Shown here: piece by piece, positions 31,987 to 41,253 of the stretch
Position numbering within the stretch: the first letter of the stretch is position 1
Layout: each line of letters begins with the position of its first letter
Assembly: GCF_030929555.1 (NCBI RefSeq)
Contig: NZ_JAVFVT010000054.1
Span: 1-41,253, forward strand
Direction of reading: 5' to 3'
DNA from: Paenibacillus sp. LHD-117
Lineage (GTDB): Bacteria > Bacillota > Bacilli > Paenibacillales > Paenibacillaceae
Length of the DNA: 41,253 nt
Position numbers and translations under genes: made by a program
Notes under the pieces: model-generated
The model's input: the letters and a program-made list of their open reading frames with translations, nothing else
Told to the model about the DNA's origin: nothing
The model's database searches: none

Positions 31987-32652
31987 ATGATTAAGGCGAT
32001 TATTTTCGACTTTGACGGCACGATAATCGATACGGAGACGGCTTGGTATTACGCGTTCAGGGATGCATACCTGGAGCATGGCGTCGAGCTTGGCGTGGAG
32101 CAATATTCGCAGTGCCTCGGCACCAGCTTGCAGCTGTTCAACCCTTACGAATATTTGATGACGGAGCTTGGGCTGCCGATCGATAAAGAGGTGTTCAAGG
32201 CGCGAATTCGCGCGGATCACACGGCGAGGATGGATCTCGAGGAGGTGCGTGACGGCGTTCGGGACTACTTGCGCCAGGCCAAGGAAGCAGGACTGCGGAT
32301 CGGCCTTGCGACAAGTTCTGATCGGGCTTGGATCGACAAGTACATGGATCGGCTAGGCATCCGGGATTATTTCGAAGTCATTCGCTGCGCGGACGATGTT
32401 AGCAAGGTGAAGCCTGATCCGGAGCTGTACCTCAGCGCGCTGGAAGCGCTGGGCGTCCGGGCGGACGAAGCGGTTGCAATCGAGGATTCGCCGAACGGCG
32501 CGCGGGCGGCGGTCGCCGCGGGGATGCACTGCGTTATCGTGCCTAACACGCTGACCAAGCTGCTGTCGTTCGATCCGTCGGACCGCTGTTACCGCATGGA
32601 GTCGCTTTCGGACTTCGAGTTCGGCCGGCTGACAGCAGGCGCGTTCGTGTAA
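31987..32652 (+). CDS. HAD-family phosphatase, beta-phosphoglucomutase-like (YhcW-type)
   Basis: This cytoplasmic HAD subclass I hydrolase closely resembles Bacillus YhcW. The nucleophile motif is IFDFDGTIIDTET with D8 and D10, motif II is LATSSDRAWIDKY, motif III has the lysine in VSKVKPDPELY, and motif IV is AIEDSPNGARAA. The 221-aa length fits. The ATG follows AAAGGGGAAA. The substrate is not readable; sugar phosphates are usual for the group. Confidence 0.9.
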   Translation: MIKAIIFDFDGTIIDTETAWYYAFRDAYLEHGVELGVEQYSQCLGTSLQLFNPYEYLMTELGLPIDKEVFKARIRADHTARMDLEEVRDGVRDYLRQAKEAGLRIGLATSSDRAWIDKYMDRLGIRDYFEVIRCADDVSKVKPDPELYLSALEALGVRADEAVAIEDSPNGARAAVAAGMHCVIVPNTLTKLLSFDPSDRCYRMESLSDFEFGRLTAGAFV

Positions 32653-32722
32653 GCCGAATCCGGATGTGATCGGCTGCAGGCTGGCTAGTCGTTTGTTGAC
32701 TCAGAAGCCGCCGCCGGTTAAA

Positions 32723-32806
32723 CGCGCATGCGTTTGCCGCGATACGCAGCCGGCCGGCTTCGGCTGGCCGGCTGCCGCATCGCGGCAAGGTTGAGCGCGC
32801 ATGCGT
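32723..32806. repeat. GC-rich long hairpin bracketed by 11-bp direct repeats
   Basis: A stem of about 22 bp (32734-32755 with 32766-32788, one bulge) closes a GGCTTCGGCT loop. The same CGCGCATGCGT lies on each side (32723-32733 and 32796-32806). There is no T-run, so it is not a standard terminator. The layout resembles a REP/BIME-type palindromic unit. The 32653-32960 gap shows no gene I can support. Confidence 0.6.
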
Positions 32807-32960
32807 CCGACTGCCCGTGCAGCACAAAGCAAGGCGCGGCTACGGCGATCAGTTCGTACTGAGAGGCTCTCGGTGCGAGGCAGCTGCATTTTCACTAAAG
32901 TCAGAAAATTCTAACTATTTAAAGAGAAAGAGAGTGGATCAAACAGGAGGAGGAGTGGCC

Positions 32961-34018
32961 ATGAAGGCGGTACATTTTGGCGCGGGTAATATCGGAAGAG
33001 GATTTATCGGGTTATTGCTGTCGCAATCCGGTTTCGAGGTCACATTCGTGGCGAGGAACGAGAAGCAGGTGCAGATGATTCGGCAGAAAGGGAAGTATCA
33101 AGTGATGCTCGCGAACGAAGCGGAGGATACGAGGCTGGTGCAGAACGTCACGGCCATTCATACAAAGAACAGGCAGGCGGTGGCGGGAAGGCGCTTTACG
33201 TCATTGCCTGCGAGAACGCGATCGACGGCAGCTCGCAGCTGAAGCGGTGCGTGCTCGGTTATTTGCCCGAGAAACATCGCGCGGGCTTCGGGGAGTATGT
33301 CGCATTTCCTAACACCGCGGTTGACCGCATCGTACCCGTGCAGGATCACGACGATCCTCTGAAGGTAACGGTTGAGCCTTATTTTGAATGGGTGATCGAC
33401 CGTTCCGCTATGATTGCGGGCTTTCCGGATATTAAGGGCGTTAAGTACGTCGATGCGCTGGAGCCTTATATCGAGAGGAAACTGTTTACGGTGAATACAG
33501 GGCATTGCGTGGCCGCGTACCATGGCTATTTGGCAGGGTACGAAACGATTCAGGAGGCCATGCGTGACGAAGAGCTTCGGGACCAGGTCGTTCATGTCAT
33601 GAATGAAACGGGCAGCTTGCTTACAGCCAAGTACGAATGGGACGAGGACAAACATACCCAGTATATCGAAAAGATCGTCACAAGGTTCGCCAACCCCAGA
33701 TTGAAGGATGAAGTTACCCGCGTTGGCCGCTCTCCGCTCCGCAAACTTTCATTGAACGACCGCCTGGTTCGGCCGGCGCTGCAAGCGCACAAGCTGGGCC
33801 TCGCCATTCCGCATTTGACCTCGGCGATTGCCGCCGCTCTTCTGTTCGATTACGAAAAAGACCCCGAGGCGGTAACGCTTCAGACGGCTTTGCGCATGAA
33901 AGGGATCGACGAGGTCATCACCCAATTCATGGGCATTCCGCACAGGCATGCCATCCACCAAACGATTGCCCACAAGTATCGGGAAATGAAACAGCGTTAC
34001 GATCCGATAATTGTGTGA
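32961..34018 (+). pseudogene. mtlD: mtlD, mannitol-1-phosphate 5-dehydrogenase, disrupted by internal deletion and frame change
   Basis: The 5' part (from ATG 32961, GGAGG upstream) encodes VHFGAGNIGRGFIGLLLSQSG, the MtlD NAD-binding start, read in two parts. It follows the family to about VTAIHTKNRQ near 33175. The family then continues only in another frame, from about 33185, as ALYVIACENAIDGSSQL and onward through FPNTAVDRIVP, TVEPYFEWVID, PYIERKLFTVNTGH and RVGRSPLRKLS to 34018. By comparison with Bacillus MtlD about 45 residues are missing at the junction, so this is a real deletion and not a one-base sequencing slip. The catalytic lysine region survives in the second part. No mannitol PTS gene is nearby. 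The product is probably inactive. Confidence 0.82.
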
Positions 34019-34030
34019 CAATTTCTCACG
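34014..34030. promoter_or_regulatory. Second, near-consensus GlnR/TnrA box
   Basis: TGTGA-N7-TCACG fits TGTNA-N7-TNACA except for the last base. It overlaps the mtlD stop codon and lies 63 bp (six helical turns) upstream of the perfect box at 34077. Confidence 0.4.
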
Positions 34031-34076
34031 TGCATATTGTCATTTCTCCGCTAATCCATTAAAGTTATAATATATG

Positions 34077-34093
34077 TGTCACGTTATTTAACA
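34077..34093. promoter_or_regulatory. GlnR/TnrA box of nasBC
   Basis: TGTCA-N7-TAACA is a perfect match to the nitrogen-regulator consensus TGTNA-N7-TNACA. It lies about 48 bp before the expected start of transcription, given a -10-like TATATA at 34122-34127 and no recognisable -35. This is the usual layout of an activator-dependent nas promoter. Confidence 0.7.
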
Positions 34094-34172
34094 TTATAGA
34101 TGGGATAGTGTGGTATCGAGATATATATAACATCTGTTGTTACTATATCTACGATGTGGGGAGTGTTCATCC

Positions 34173-36374
34173 ATGAAGAGCAGACTCGTTCTAATTGGGA
34201 ACGGTATGGCGGGCGTCCGATGCGTCGAGGAGATCATAGCGCTGTCGCCGGACCGTTTCGAGATTACGATCATAGGCAGCGAACCGTATACCAACTATAA
34301 CCGAATCTTGTTATCCAAGGTTCTCCAAGGCAACACTTCGATTGACGATATTACCATCAATACGCAGCAATGGTACGACGAGCGCGGCATTACGCTGCAT
34401 AAAGGCGAGGAAGCGGTGGCGATCAATACCGCCCTCCGGAAGGTGAAGACGTCCGCGGGCAGGGAAGTGAGCTACGACAAGCTGATTCTCGCCACGGGAT
34501 CGAACCCGTTCATGCTGCCGCTGCCGGGCGCGGACAAACCGGGCGTGCTGGCGTTCCGCGATATTAAGGATTGCAACGCGCTGATGGAGGCGTCCAAAAC
34601 GCACAAGCGAGCCGTCGTTATCGGGGGCGGATTGCTCGGTCTGGAAGCGGCGCGCGGTTTGCTGAACCTCGGGATGGACGTATCGGTCGTCCACATCCAC
34701 GGCTATATCATGGAGCGCCAGCTGGATCGCACGGCTTCGGAAATGCTTCGCAAGGAGCTCGAGGGCCAAGGCATGCGATTCCTGCTGGAGAAACAATCCG
34801 AGCGTATCCTGGGCAGGAAGCGCGTGGAGGGGCTCCAATTCAGGGACGGCTCCCGGATCGAGACGGACCTGATCGTCTTCGCGGTCGGCATTCGGCCGAA
34901 TATAAAGCTTGCCGCGGCAAGCGGCATCGAGATTAACCGCGCCATCGTCGTCAATGATTATATGGAAACGAACATCCCCGGCGTCTACGCGGTCGGGGAA
35001 TGCGCGGAGCACCGGGGCATCGCCTACGGCCTCGTCGCCCCGCTGTACGAGCAAGGCAAAGTGCTCGCGAAGGCGATCTGCGGCCAGGAGACGGAAGGTT
35101 ATGCCGGCTCCACGTTGTACTCCCAGCTGAAGGTATCCGGCGTCGACGTCTTCTCCGCGGGCGAGATCATGGAAACGGAGGAGACCGCGTCCCTCATGCG
35201 GTATGACGGGCTCCGCCGCACCTATAGCAAAATCACGGTCAAAGGCAACCGCATCGCGGGAGCGGTGCTGTTCGGCGATACGGCGGAAGGTACCAAGCTG
35301 CTTCGCCACATACAGGCGGGCGCCGACGTTTCGGTGCTGGAGCAAGACGCCGGCGGCGGATCCGCTTCTGGGGACGAATATGCGGCGGCCATGCCTAATG
35401 CGGAGACGGTCTGTTCCTGCAACGGCGTGACGAAAGGCGCGATCGTGTCGGCCGTCTGCGAGCAAGGTTTGCAGACGCTGCCGGAGGTGCGAGACTGCAC
35501 GAGGGCTTCGAGCTCTTGCGGCGGCTGCAAGCCGATGGTGGAAGCGATCCTGGCCTATGCGCTCGCGAACGGAGCGGGCGAAGGCGAACGGAGTCAACCG
35601 ATATGCGGCTGTACCGACATGGATCATGAAGAGCTGAAGTCCGCGATCCATGCAAAGGCGGGTAATCCGGCAGGCTTATCGCGAGCGGATTCGATACCCT
35701 CGGTATTGGCAAGCCTGGGCTGGAGCAAGCCGGAGGGCTGCGGCACTTGCGTGCCCGCTTTCCGATATTACGCATCATTGGCGGAATCGAGCTACGGCGC
35801 ATCGCGGAAAGCGGCTTGGTTGTCCGGCCGCGAGCCGGGCGATGGCACTGCGTTTGTAGCGGCCAGCCCCGGCCTGCTGCTGGAGCGGTCCGCGCTGCGC
35901 GACTCGGCCGGGCTCGGCGAGGCGTTCGAGCGGGAGCTCGAGGGAATCGCTTTTCCCGCCAATATATCGGTCGCCGTGTCGGCAAGTCCGCTTCATCTCG
36001 CGGGGACGCTCGCCAAGGATCTCGGCCTGGCGGGCGCGCCCGGCGGCTGGGAGCTTTACATCGGCGGAAGCGACGGGCGCCGCACGGCCGGAACGGGTGG
36101 CGGATCGGGCGTCCGGCAAGGGGAGCTGCTGCTCTCCCAGCTTCAGGACGAGGAAGCGCTCGAGACCGGTCTCGCGCTGCTTCAGTGGTACCGGATGTCC
36201 GCGACTTACGGACAGTCCGTCGGCGACTGGCTCGCCGACACGGGGCTCGTCCAAATCCGGGAACGGCTGCTCCATTTGGCAAGCCGCCAGCTTCTGCTCG
36301 CGGAGCTTCGCGCGGGAGCGGCATTCGATTTTGCGGAAGACATTACGCCAGCGGGGGTGACCGGCGATGAATAA
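34173..36374 (+). CDS. nasB: Assimilatory nitrate reductase electron-transfer subunit NasB
   Basis: NasB passes electrons from NAD(P)H through FAD and iron-sulfur centres to NasC. The 733-aa protein has an N-terminal FAD/NAD domain (VLIGNGMAGVRC near residue 5, PYTNYNRILLSKVLQG, VVIGGGLLGLEAARGL, and VYAVGECAEHRG). A first BFD-type [2Fe-2S] domain follows, with Cys pairs CSC and SCGGC. A second follows with CGC and GCGTC. The C-terminal ~170 residues form the degenerate sulfite/nitrite-reductase-like domain, with GGWELYIGGSDGR. The ATG at 34173 follows GGGGAG. It overlaps nasC by 8 bp. It is slightly shorter than Bacillus NasB (~770 aa). Confidence 0.9.
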   Translation: MKSRLVLIGNGMAGVRCVEEIIALSPDRFEITIIGSEPYTNYNRILLSKVLQGNTSIDDITINTQQWYDERGITLHKGEEAVAINTALRKVKTSAGREVSYDKLILATGSNPFMLPLPGADKPGVLAFRDIKDCNALMEASKTHKRAVVIGGGLLGLEAARGLLNLGMDVSVVHIHGYIMERQLDRTASEMLRKELEGQGMRFLLEKQSERILGRKRVEGLQFRDGSRIETDLIVFAVGIRPNIKLAAASGIEINRAIVVNDYMETNIPGVYAVGECAEHRGIAYGLVAPLYEQGKVLAKAICGQETEGYAGSTLYSQLKVSGVDVFSAGEIMETEETASLMRYDGLRRTYSKITVKGNRIAGAVLFGDTAEGTKLLRHIQAGADVSVLEQDAGGGSASGDEYAAAMPNAETVCSCNGVTKGAIVSAVCEQGLQTLPEVRDCTRASSSCGGCKPMVEAILAYALANGAGEGERSQPICGCTDMDHEELKSAIHAKAGNPAGLSRADSIPSVLASLGWSKPEGCGTCVPAFRYYASLAESSYGASRKAAWLSGREPGDGTAFVAASPGLLLERSALRDSAGLGEAFERELEGIAFPANISVAVSASPLHLAGTLAKDLGLAGAPGGWELYIGGSDGRRTAGTGGGSGVRQGELLLSQLQDEEALETGLALLQWYRMSATYGQSVGDWLADTGLVQIRERLLHLASRQLLLAELRAGAAFDFAEDITPAGVTGDE

Positions 36375-38484
36375 TATATTGGATCAAGATCGGGCGAGCG
36401 GCTCGCCGTTCGTCATGAACACGCAATGCCCGTTCTGCAGCGTACAGTGCAAGATGCAGGTAATCGAAGAGAAAGACGACGCCGGAGCGGCTGCTTATTC
36501 GATTCGTGCCTTGCCGAACGCGGCTTCGGAAGGCCGGCTGTGCGTGAAGGGCATGAACGCTTACCAGCACGCGCTTACGGGCGAACGGCTTCTGCATCCG
36601 ATGGCGAGGAAAGGCGACCGGATGGTGCAGATCTCTTGGGAAGAGGCGTACACGCTGATCGGTGAGCGGTTCAGAAGCTCGCAGCAGCTGCATGGCCGCG
36701 ACAGCATCGGCGTATACGGCGGCGGCTCGCTGACGAACGAATCGGCGTATTTGCTCGGCAAGTTCGCCCGCGTGGCGCTGCAGTCCAAGTATATCGACTA
36801 CAACGGGCGCTTCTGCATGTCGGCGGCGGCTTCCGCCGGCAACAAGGCGTTCGGCATCGACCGCGGCCTGACGAACGCGCTAGCGGATATTCCGCTCGCG
36901 AAGTGCATCATTCTGGCCGGCACGAATATCGCCGAATGCCAGCCGACGCTTATGCCGTATTTTACGAGGGCGAAGGAGAACGGCTCCTATCTGATCGTCA
37001 TCGATCCGCGCGAGACGGCGACGGCTCAGCTTGCGGACCTTCATCTGAAGGTCAAGCCGGGCATGGATGCGGCACTGACGAACGGCATGCTGAAGGCGGT
37101 GCTGGAAGCCGGGCTGACGGACGAGGCGTTCCTCGCGAAGCGGACGAGAGGCTTTGATGACGTGAAACGCCATATCGAATCGCTCGACATGGCCGACATC
37201 GCGGAGATGACGGGCGTGAGCGAAGAGGAGATCCGGGCGGCGGGCAAAGCGTTCGGGGAAGCGGCGACCGGCATGGTGTTCACGGCGAGAGGCGTGGAGC
37301 AGCAGACCGACGGCTACATGTCCGTGCGCAATTTGCTGAATCTGACCCTGGCGACGGGCAAAATCGGCCGTCCCGGCTGCGGGTACGGAGCGGTGACCGG
37401 CCAGGCGAACGGTCAGGGCGGACGGGAGCACGGCCAGAAGGCCGACCAGCTTCCCGGCTATCGGATGATCGACAATCCGGAGCATCGCGCTTATGTAGCA
37501 GGCGTATGGGGCATCGAGCCGGAGGAGCTTCCGGGCAAAGGCGTCTCTGCTTATGAAATGATGGAGAAGGTGCATGCCGGCGAGATCAAGACGTTGTTCG
37601 TCATGGGCTCGAACCCGGTCGTCTCCAATCCGAACGCCAACTTCGTCGAGGAAGGGCTTCGGAAGCTGGATTTTCTCGTCGTGGCGGATATGTTCGTCTC
37701 GGAGACGGGCCGAATGGCGGATCTGCTGCTCCCTGTTACGGCTTATTTGGAAAACGAAGGCACGATGACGAATCTGGAAGGGCGCGTGCTGCTGCGCGAG
37801 GCCATGCGGCCGAGCCCAGGCGAGGCGCGCCATGATTGGCGGGTGTTGTGCGAGATCGCGGAGGAGCTGGGCCGAGGCCGTTGGTTCGACTATGGCAAGG
37901 CGGAAGATATTTTCGAGGAGCTGCGACTGGCGAGCAAAGGCGGGATAGCGGACTACTACGGCATTACGTACGATAGGCTGAGGCGGGAGGAAGGCATCTA
38001 CTGGCCTTGCCCTTCCGTGGACCATCCGGGCGCCAAGCGGCTGTTCGAGGAACGATTCGCGCATGCGGACGGCAAAGCCGAGCTTATTCCGGTGGAGAAC
38101 CACTTCCCGAAGGAAATGACGGACGGAGAGTATCCGCTGTTCTTGACGACGGGAAGGGTGCTGACGCATTATTTGACCGGCGTGCAGACCCGCCGGAGCC
38201 CGTCGCTCGCTTCACGGGACGTGGAATCGTTCGTCGAGCTGCATCCCGCGACCGCCCGCAAGCTGCGGATCGGCGACGGCGAGCTCGTGACGGTCGCTTC
38301 CCGCAGGGGCAGCATCGTCCTCCGCAGCCGCTATTCGGCGAAGATTCGCCAAGACACCGTCTTCGTCCCGATGCATTGGGGCGATACGCAGAGCGTCAAC
38401 AAGCTGACGCACGAAGCGCTCGACCCAACCTGCCGCATGCCGGGCTTCAAGGTATGCGCGGTGCGCGTGGAGGCACTGTACTAA
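36367..38484 (+). CDS. nasC: Assimilatory nitrate reductase catalytic subunit NasC
   Basis: NasC is the cytoplasmic molybdopterin enzyme reducing nitrate to nitrite. The 705-aa protein has the N-terminal [4Fe-4S] cysteines CPFCSVQC and later RLCVKG. The molybdopterin region follows (SIGVYGGGSLTNESAYLLGK, YNGRFCMSAA with a likely Mo-ligand Cys, LAGTNIAECQPTLMPYF). The C-terminal MopB domain includes LFLTTGRVLTHYLTG, GDTQSVNKLTHEALDP and CRMPGFK. nasB and nasC are translationally coupled. No nitrite reductase (nasDE) follows; a terminator ends the operon about 95 bp on. Confidence 0.92.
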   Translation: MNNILDQDRASGSPFVMNTQCPFCSVQCKMQVIEEKDDAGAAAYSIRALPNAASEGRLCVKGMNAYQHALTGERLLHPMARKGDRMVQISWEEAYTLIGERFRSSQQLHGRDSIGVYGGGSLTNESAYLLGKFARVALQSKYIDYNGRFCMSAAASAGNKAFGIDRGLTNALADIPLAKCIILAGTNIAECQPTLMPYFTRAKENGSYLIVIDPRETATAQLADLHLKVKPGMDAALTNGMLKAVLEAGLTDEAFLAKRTRGFDDVKRHIESLDMADIAEMTGVSEEEIRAAGKAFGEAATGMVFTARGVEQQTDGYMSVRNLLNLTLATGKIGRPGCGYGAVTGQANGQGGREHGQKADQLPGYRMIDNPEHRAYVAGVWGIEPEELPGKGVSAYEMMEKVHAGEIKTLFVMGSNPVVSNPNANFVEEGLRKLDFLVVADMFVSETGRMADLLLPVTAYLENEGTMTNLEGRVLLREAMRPSPGEARHDWRVLCEIAEELGRGRWFDYGKAEDIFEELRLASKGGIADYYGITYDRLRREEGIYWPCPSVDHPGAKRLFEERFAHADGKAELIPVENHFPKEMTDGEYPLFLTTGRVLTHYLTGVQTRRSPSLASRDVESFVELHPATARKLRIGDGELVTVASRRGSIVLRSRYSAKIRQDTVFVPMHWGDTQSVNKLTHEALDPTCRMPGFKVCAVRVEALY

Positions 38485-38580
38485 CGCGGCATGCGCGGCG
38501 GCGAACTGCAGCACGATCAGGCAACAGCGGCTTCATTCGCGCAAGCTGCGCTATCCGAAAACGATCCTTTTGATAAATTC

Positions 38581-38640
38581 AAACCATTTGTTCCTCTTGC
38601 GGATTTGCGACCCGATGAGAACAAATGGTTTTTTGTTTTT
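38581..38640 (+). terminator. Terminator of nasBC
   Basis: AAACCATTTGTTC (38581-38593) pairs perfectly with GAACAAATGGTTT (38619-38631) and is followed by TTTTGTTTTTT. Confidence 0.8.
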
Positions 38641-38705
38641 TAGCGGATTGGAAGAGATTCACAAAATCATTACGTGACGATACTGAGAAAATCGCCTAAA
38701 CTCAA

Positions 38706-38724
38706 GAAATAATGTCATTATTTC
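38706..38724. promoter_or_regulatory. Palindrome upstream of the 5'-nucleotidase gene
   Basis: GAAATAAT-GTC-ATTATTTC is an 8-bp perfect inverted repeat about 70 bp before the gene. It may be an operator. No regulator is suggested by its sequence. Confidence 0.3.
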
Positions 38725-38793
38725 CAGATTCATGACGCATCCAAGATAAGTCACATCGTTTTAAAGCGAGCGATATTAAAGGAGGATGTAACA

Positions 38794-41047
<2,254 letters not shown>

Positions 41048-41077
41048 CTCTAAGCCCAAAAACGCTCCCTGCTTGAA

Positions 41078-41191
41078 TGAGGTGCACCCCTTAGAATAGA
41101 CATTGGAAAAACCCCTGGTTATTCCGATGAATTCTGAGGTGCACCCCTTAGAATAGACATTGGAAAAACCCCTGGTTATTCCGATGAATTC
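41078..41191 (+). repeat. Perfect 57-bp tandem duplication of an insertion-sequence left end
   Basis: The block 41078-41134, beginning TGAGGTGCACCCCTTAGAAT, is repeated exactly at 41135-41191. TG-start ends of this kind are typical of IS3-family elements. The second copy leads directly into the orfA start. Confidence 0.8.
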
Positions 41192-41208
41192 TAGGGGGTG
41201 TATTTTTT

Positions 41209-41253
41209 ATGGCGAATAAAGGACAGAAGTTTAAGTCATATACAGAGGAAGAC
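41209..41253 (+). CDS. IS3-family transposase orfA, first 15 codons
   Basis: The frame reads MANKGQKFKSYTEED up to the edge, the usual start of an IS3-family OrfA helix-turn-helix protein (K-x-Y-T-E-E). AGGGGGTG lies 10 nt before the ATG. Confidence 0.6.
   Translation, partial: MANKGQKFKSYTEED

Larger units (their letters stand above)
41078..41253 (+). mobile_element. IS3-family insertion sequence, left end (runs off the right edge)
   Basis: A TG-starting terminal repeat, GGGGG ribosome-binding site and orfA start appear in order. The left end is present in two tandem copies. The rest of the element is outside the window. Confidence 0.65.

Noticed and set aside
34311..35651. A 446-codon open frame opposite nasB.
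   Set aside because: It is an antisense shadow rich in Arg, His and Asp with no recognisable motif.

Overview
The window looks like chromosomal DNA of a GC-rich, endospore-forming Bacillales member, most likely Paenibacillaceae (Paenibacillus or Cohnella type). The signs are strong GGAGG ribosome-binding sites, the spore transglutaminase Tgl, a YheC/YheD-type spore-coat ATP-grasp protein, the bacillithiol protein BrxC, S-layer homology domains, and Bacillus-type NasBC and YhbD-BacE-BacF loci. The genus is inferred from gene content and style, not from a marker gene. No rRNA, tRNA, CRISPR array or prophage was seen. Both edges cut into likely insertion sequences: a 7-codon start on the minus strand at the left, and an IS3-type orfA start at the right.

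Layout, left half. A membrane sensor histidine kinase (354-1616) precedes a CUT2-type sugar ABC transporter (lipoprotein, double ATPase, permease; 1715-5428) that has an intercistronic hairpin after the binding-protein gene. A bidirectional terminator separates it from hflX (minus strand). The hflX transcript appears to carry a ~360-nt leader with a 12-codon upstream ORF and an intrinsic terminator just before the ribosome-binding site, the layout of a ribosome-sensing attenuator. Next come an HxlR regulator with a divergent membrane protein, a secreted coiled-coil protein, an AraC regulator divergent from an SRPBCC protein, a HAD phosphatase, tgl, a cyclophilin lipoprotein, and ohrR with its own operator.

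Middle. Minus-strand genes 17393-13797 encode a PaaK-like adenylate-forming enzyme, SbnA and SbnB. The last two make L-2,3-diaminopropionate. A 204-bp MITE-like element lies between the ligase and sbnA. A YheC/YheD-type ATP-grasp gene diverges from this group. An SLH protein, brxC and a TetR-YhgE pair follow; the pair carries the same 23-bp operator in front of each gene.

Right half. This holds a complete potABCD spermidine/putrescine transporter operon, yhbD-bacE-bacF (bactofilins, with a MerR-style promoter), a 14-TM MFS exporter, and a repeat-rich 730-bp intergenic region. These are followed by a YhcW-like HAD phosphatase, an mtlD pseudogene with an internal deletion and frame change, nasBC (assimilatory nitrate reductase) behind a perfect GlnR/TnrA box, and a secreted 5'-nucleotidase/LysM protein whose signal peptide is split by an apparent one-base frameshift. 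The window ends in a perfect 57-bp tandem duplication of an IS3-type left end.

The two strongest candidates for something undescribed are the hflX leader (7135-6777) and the diaminopropionate-plus-adenylating-enzyme mini-cluster (13797-17393).
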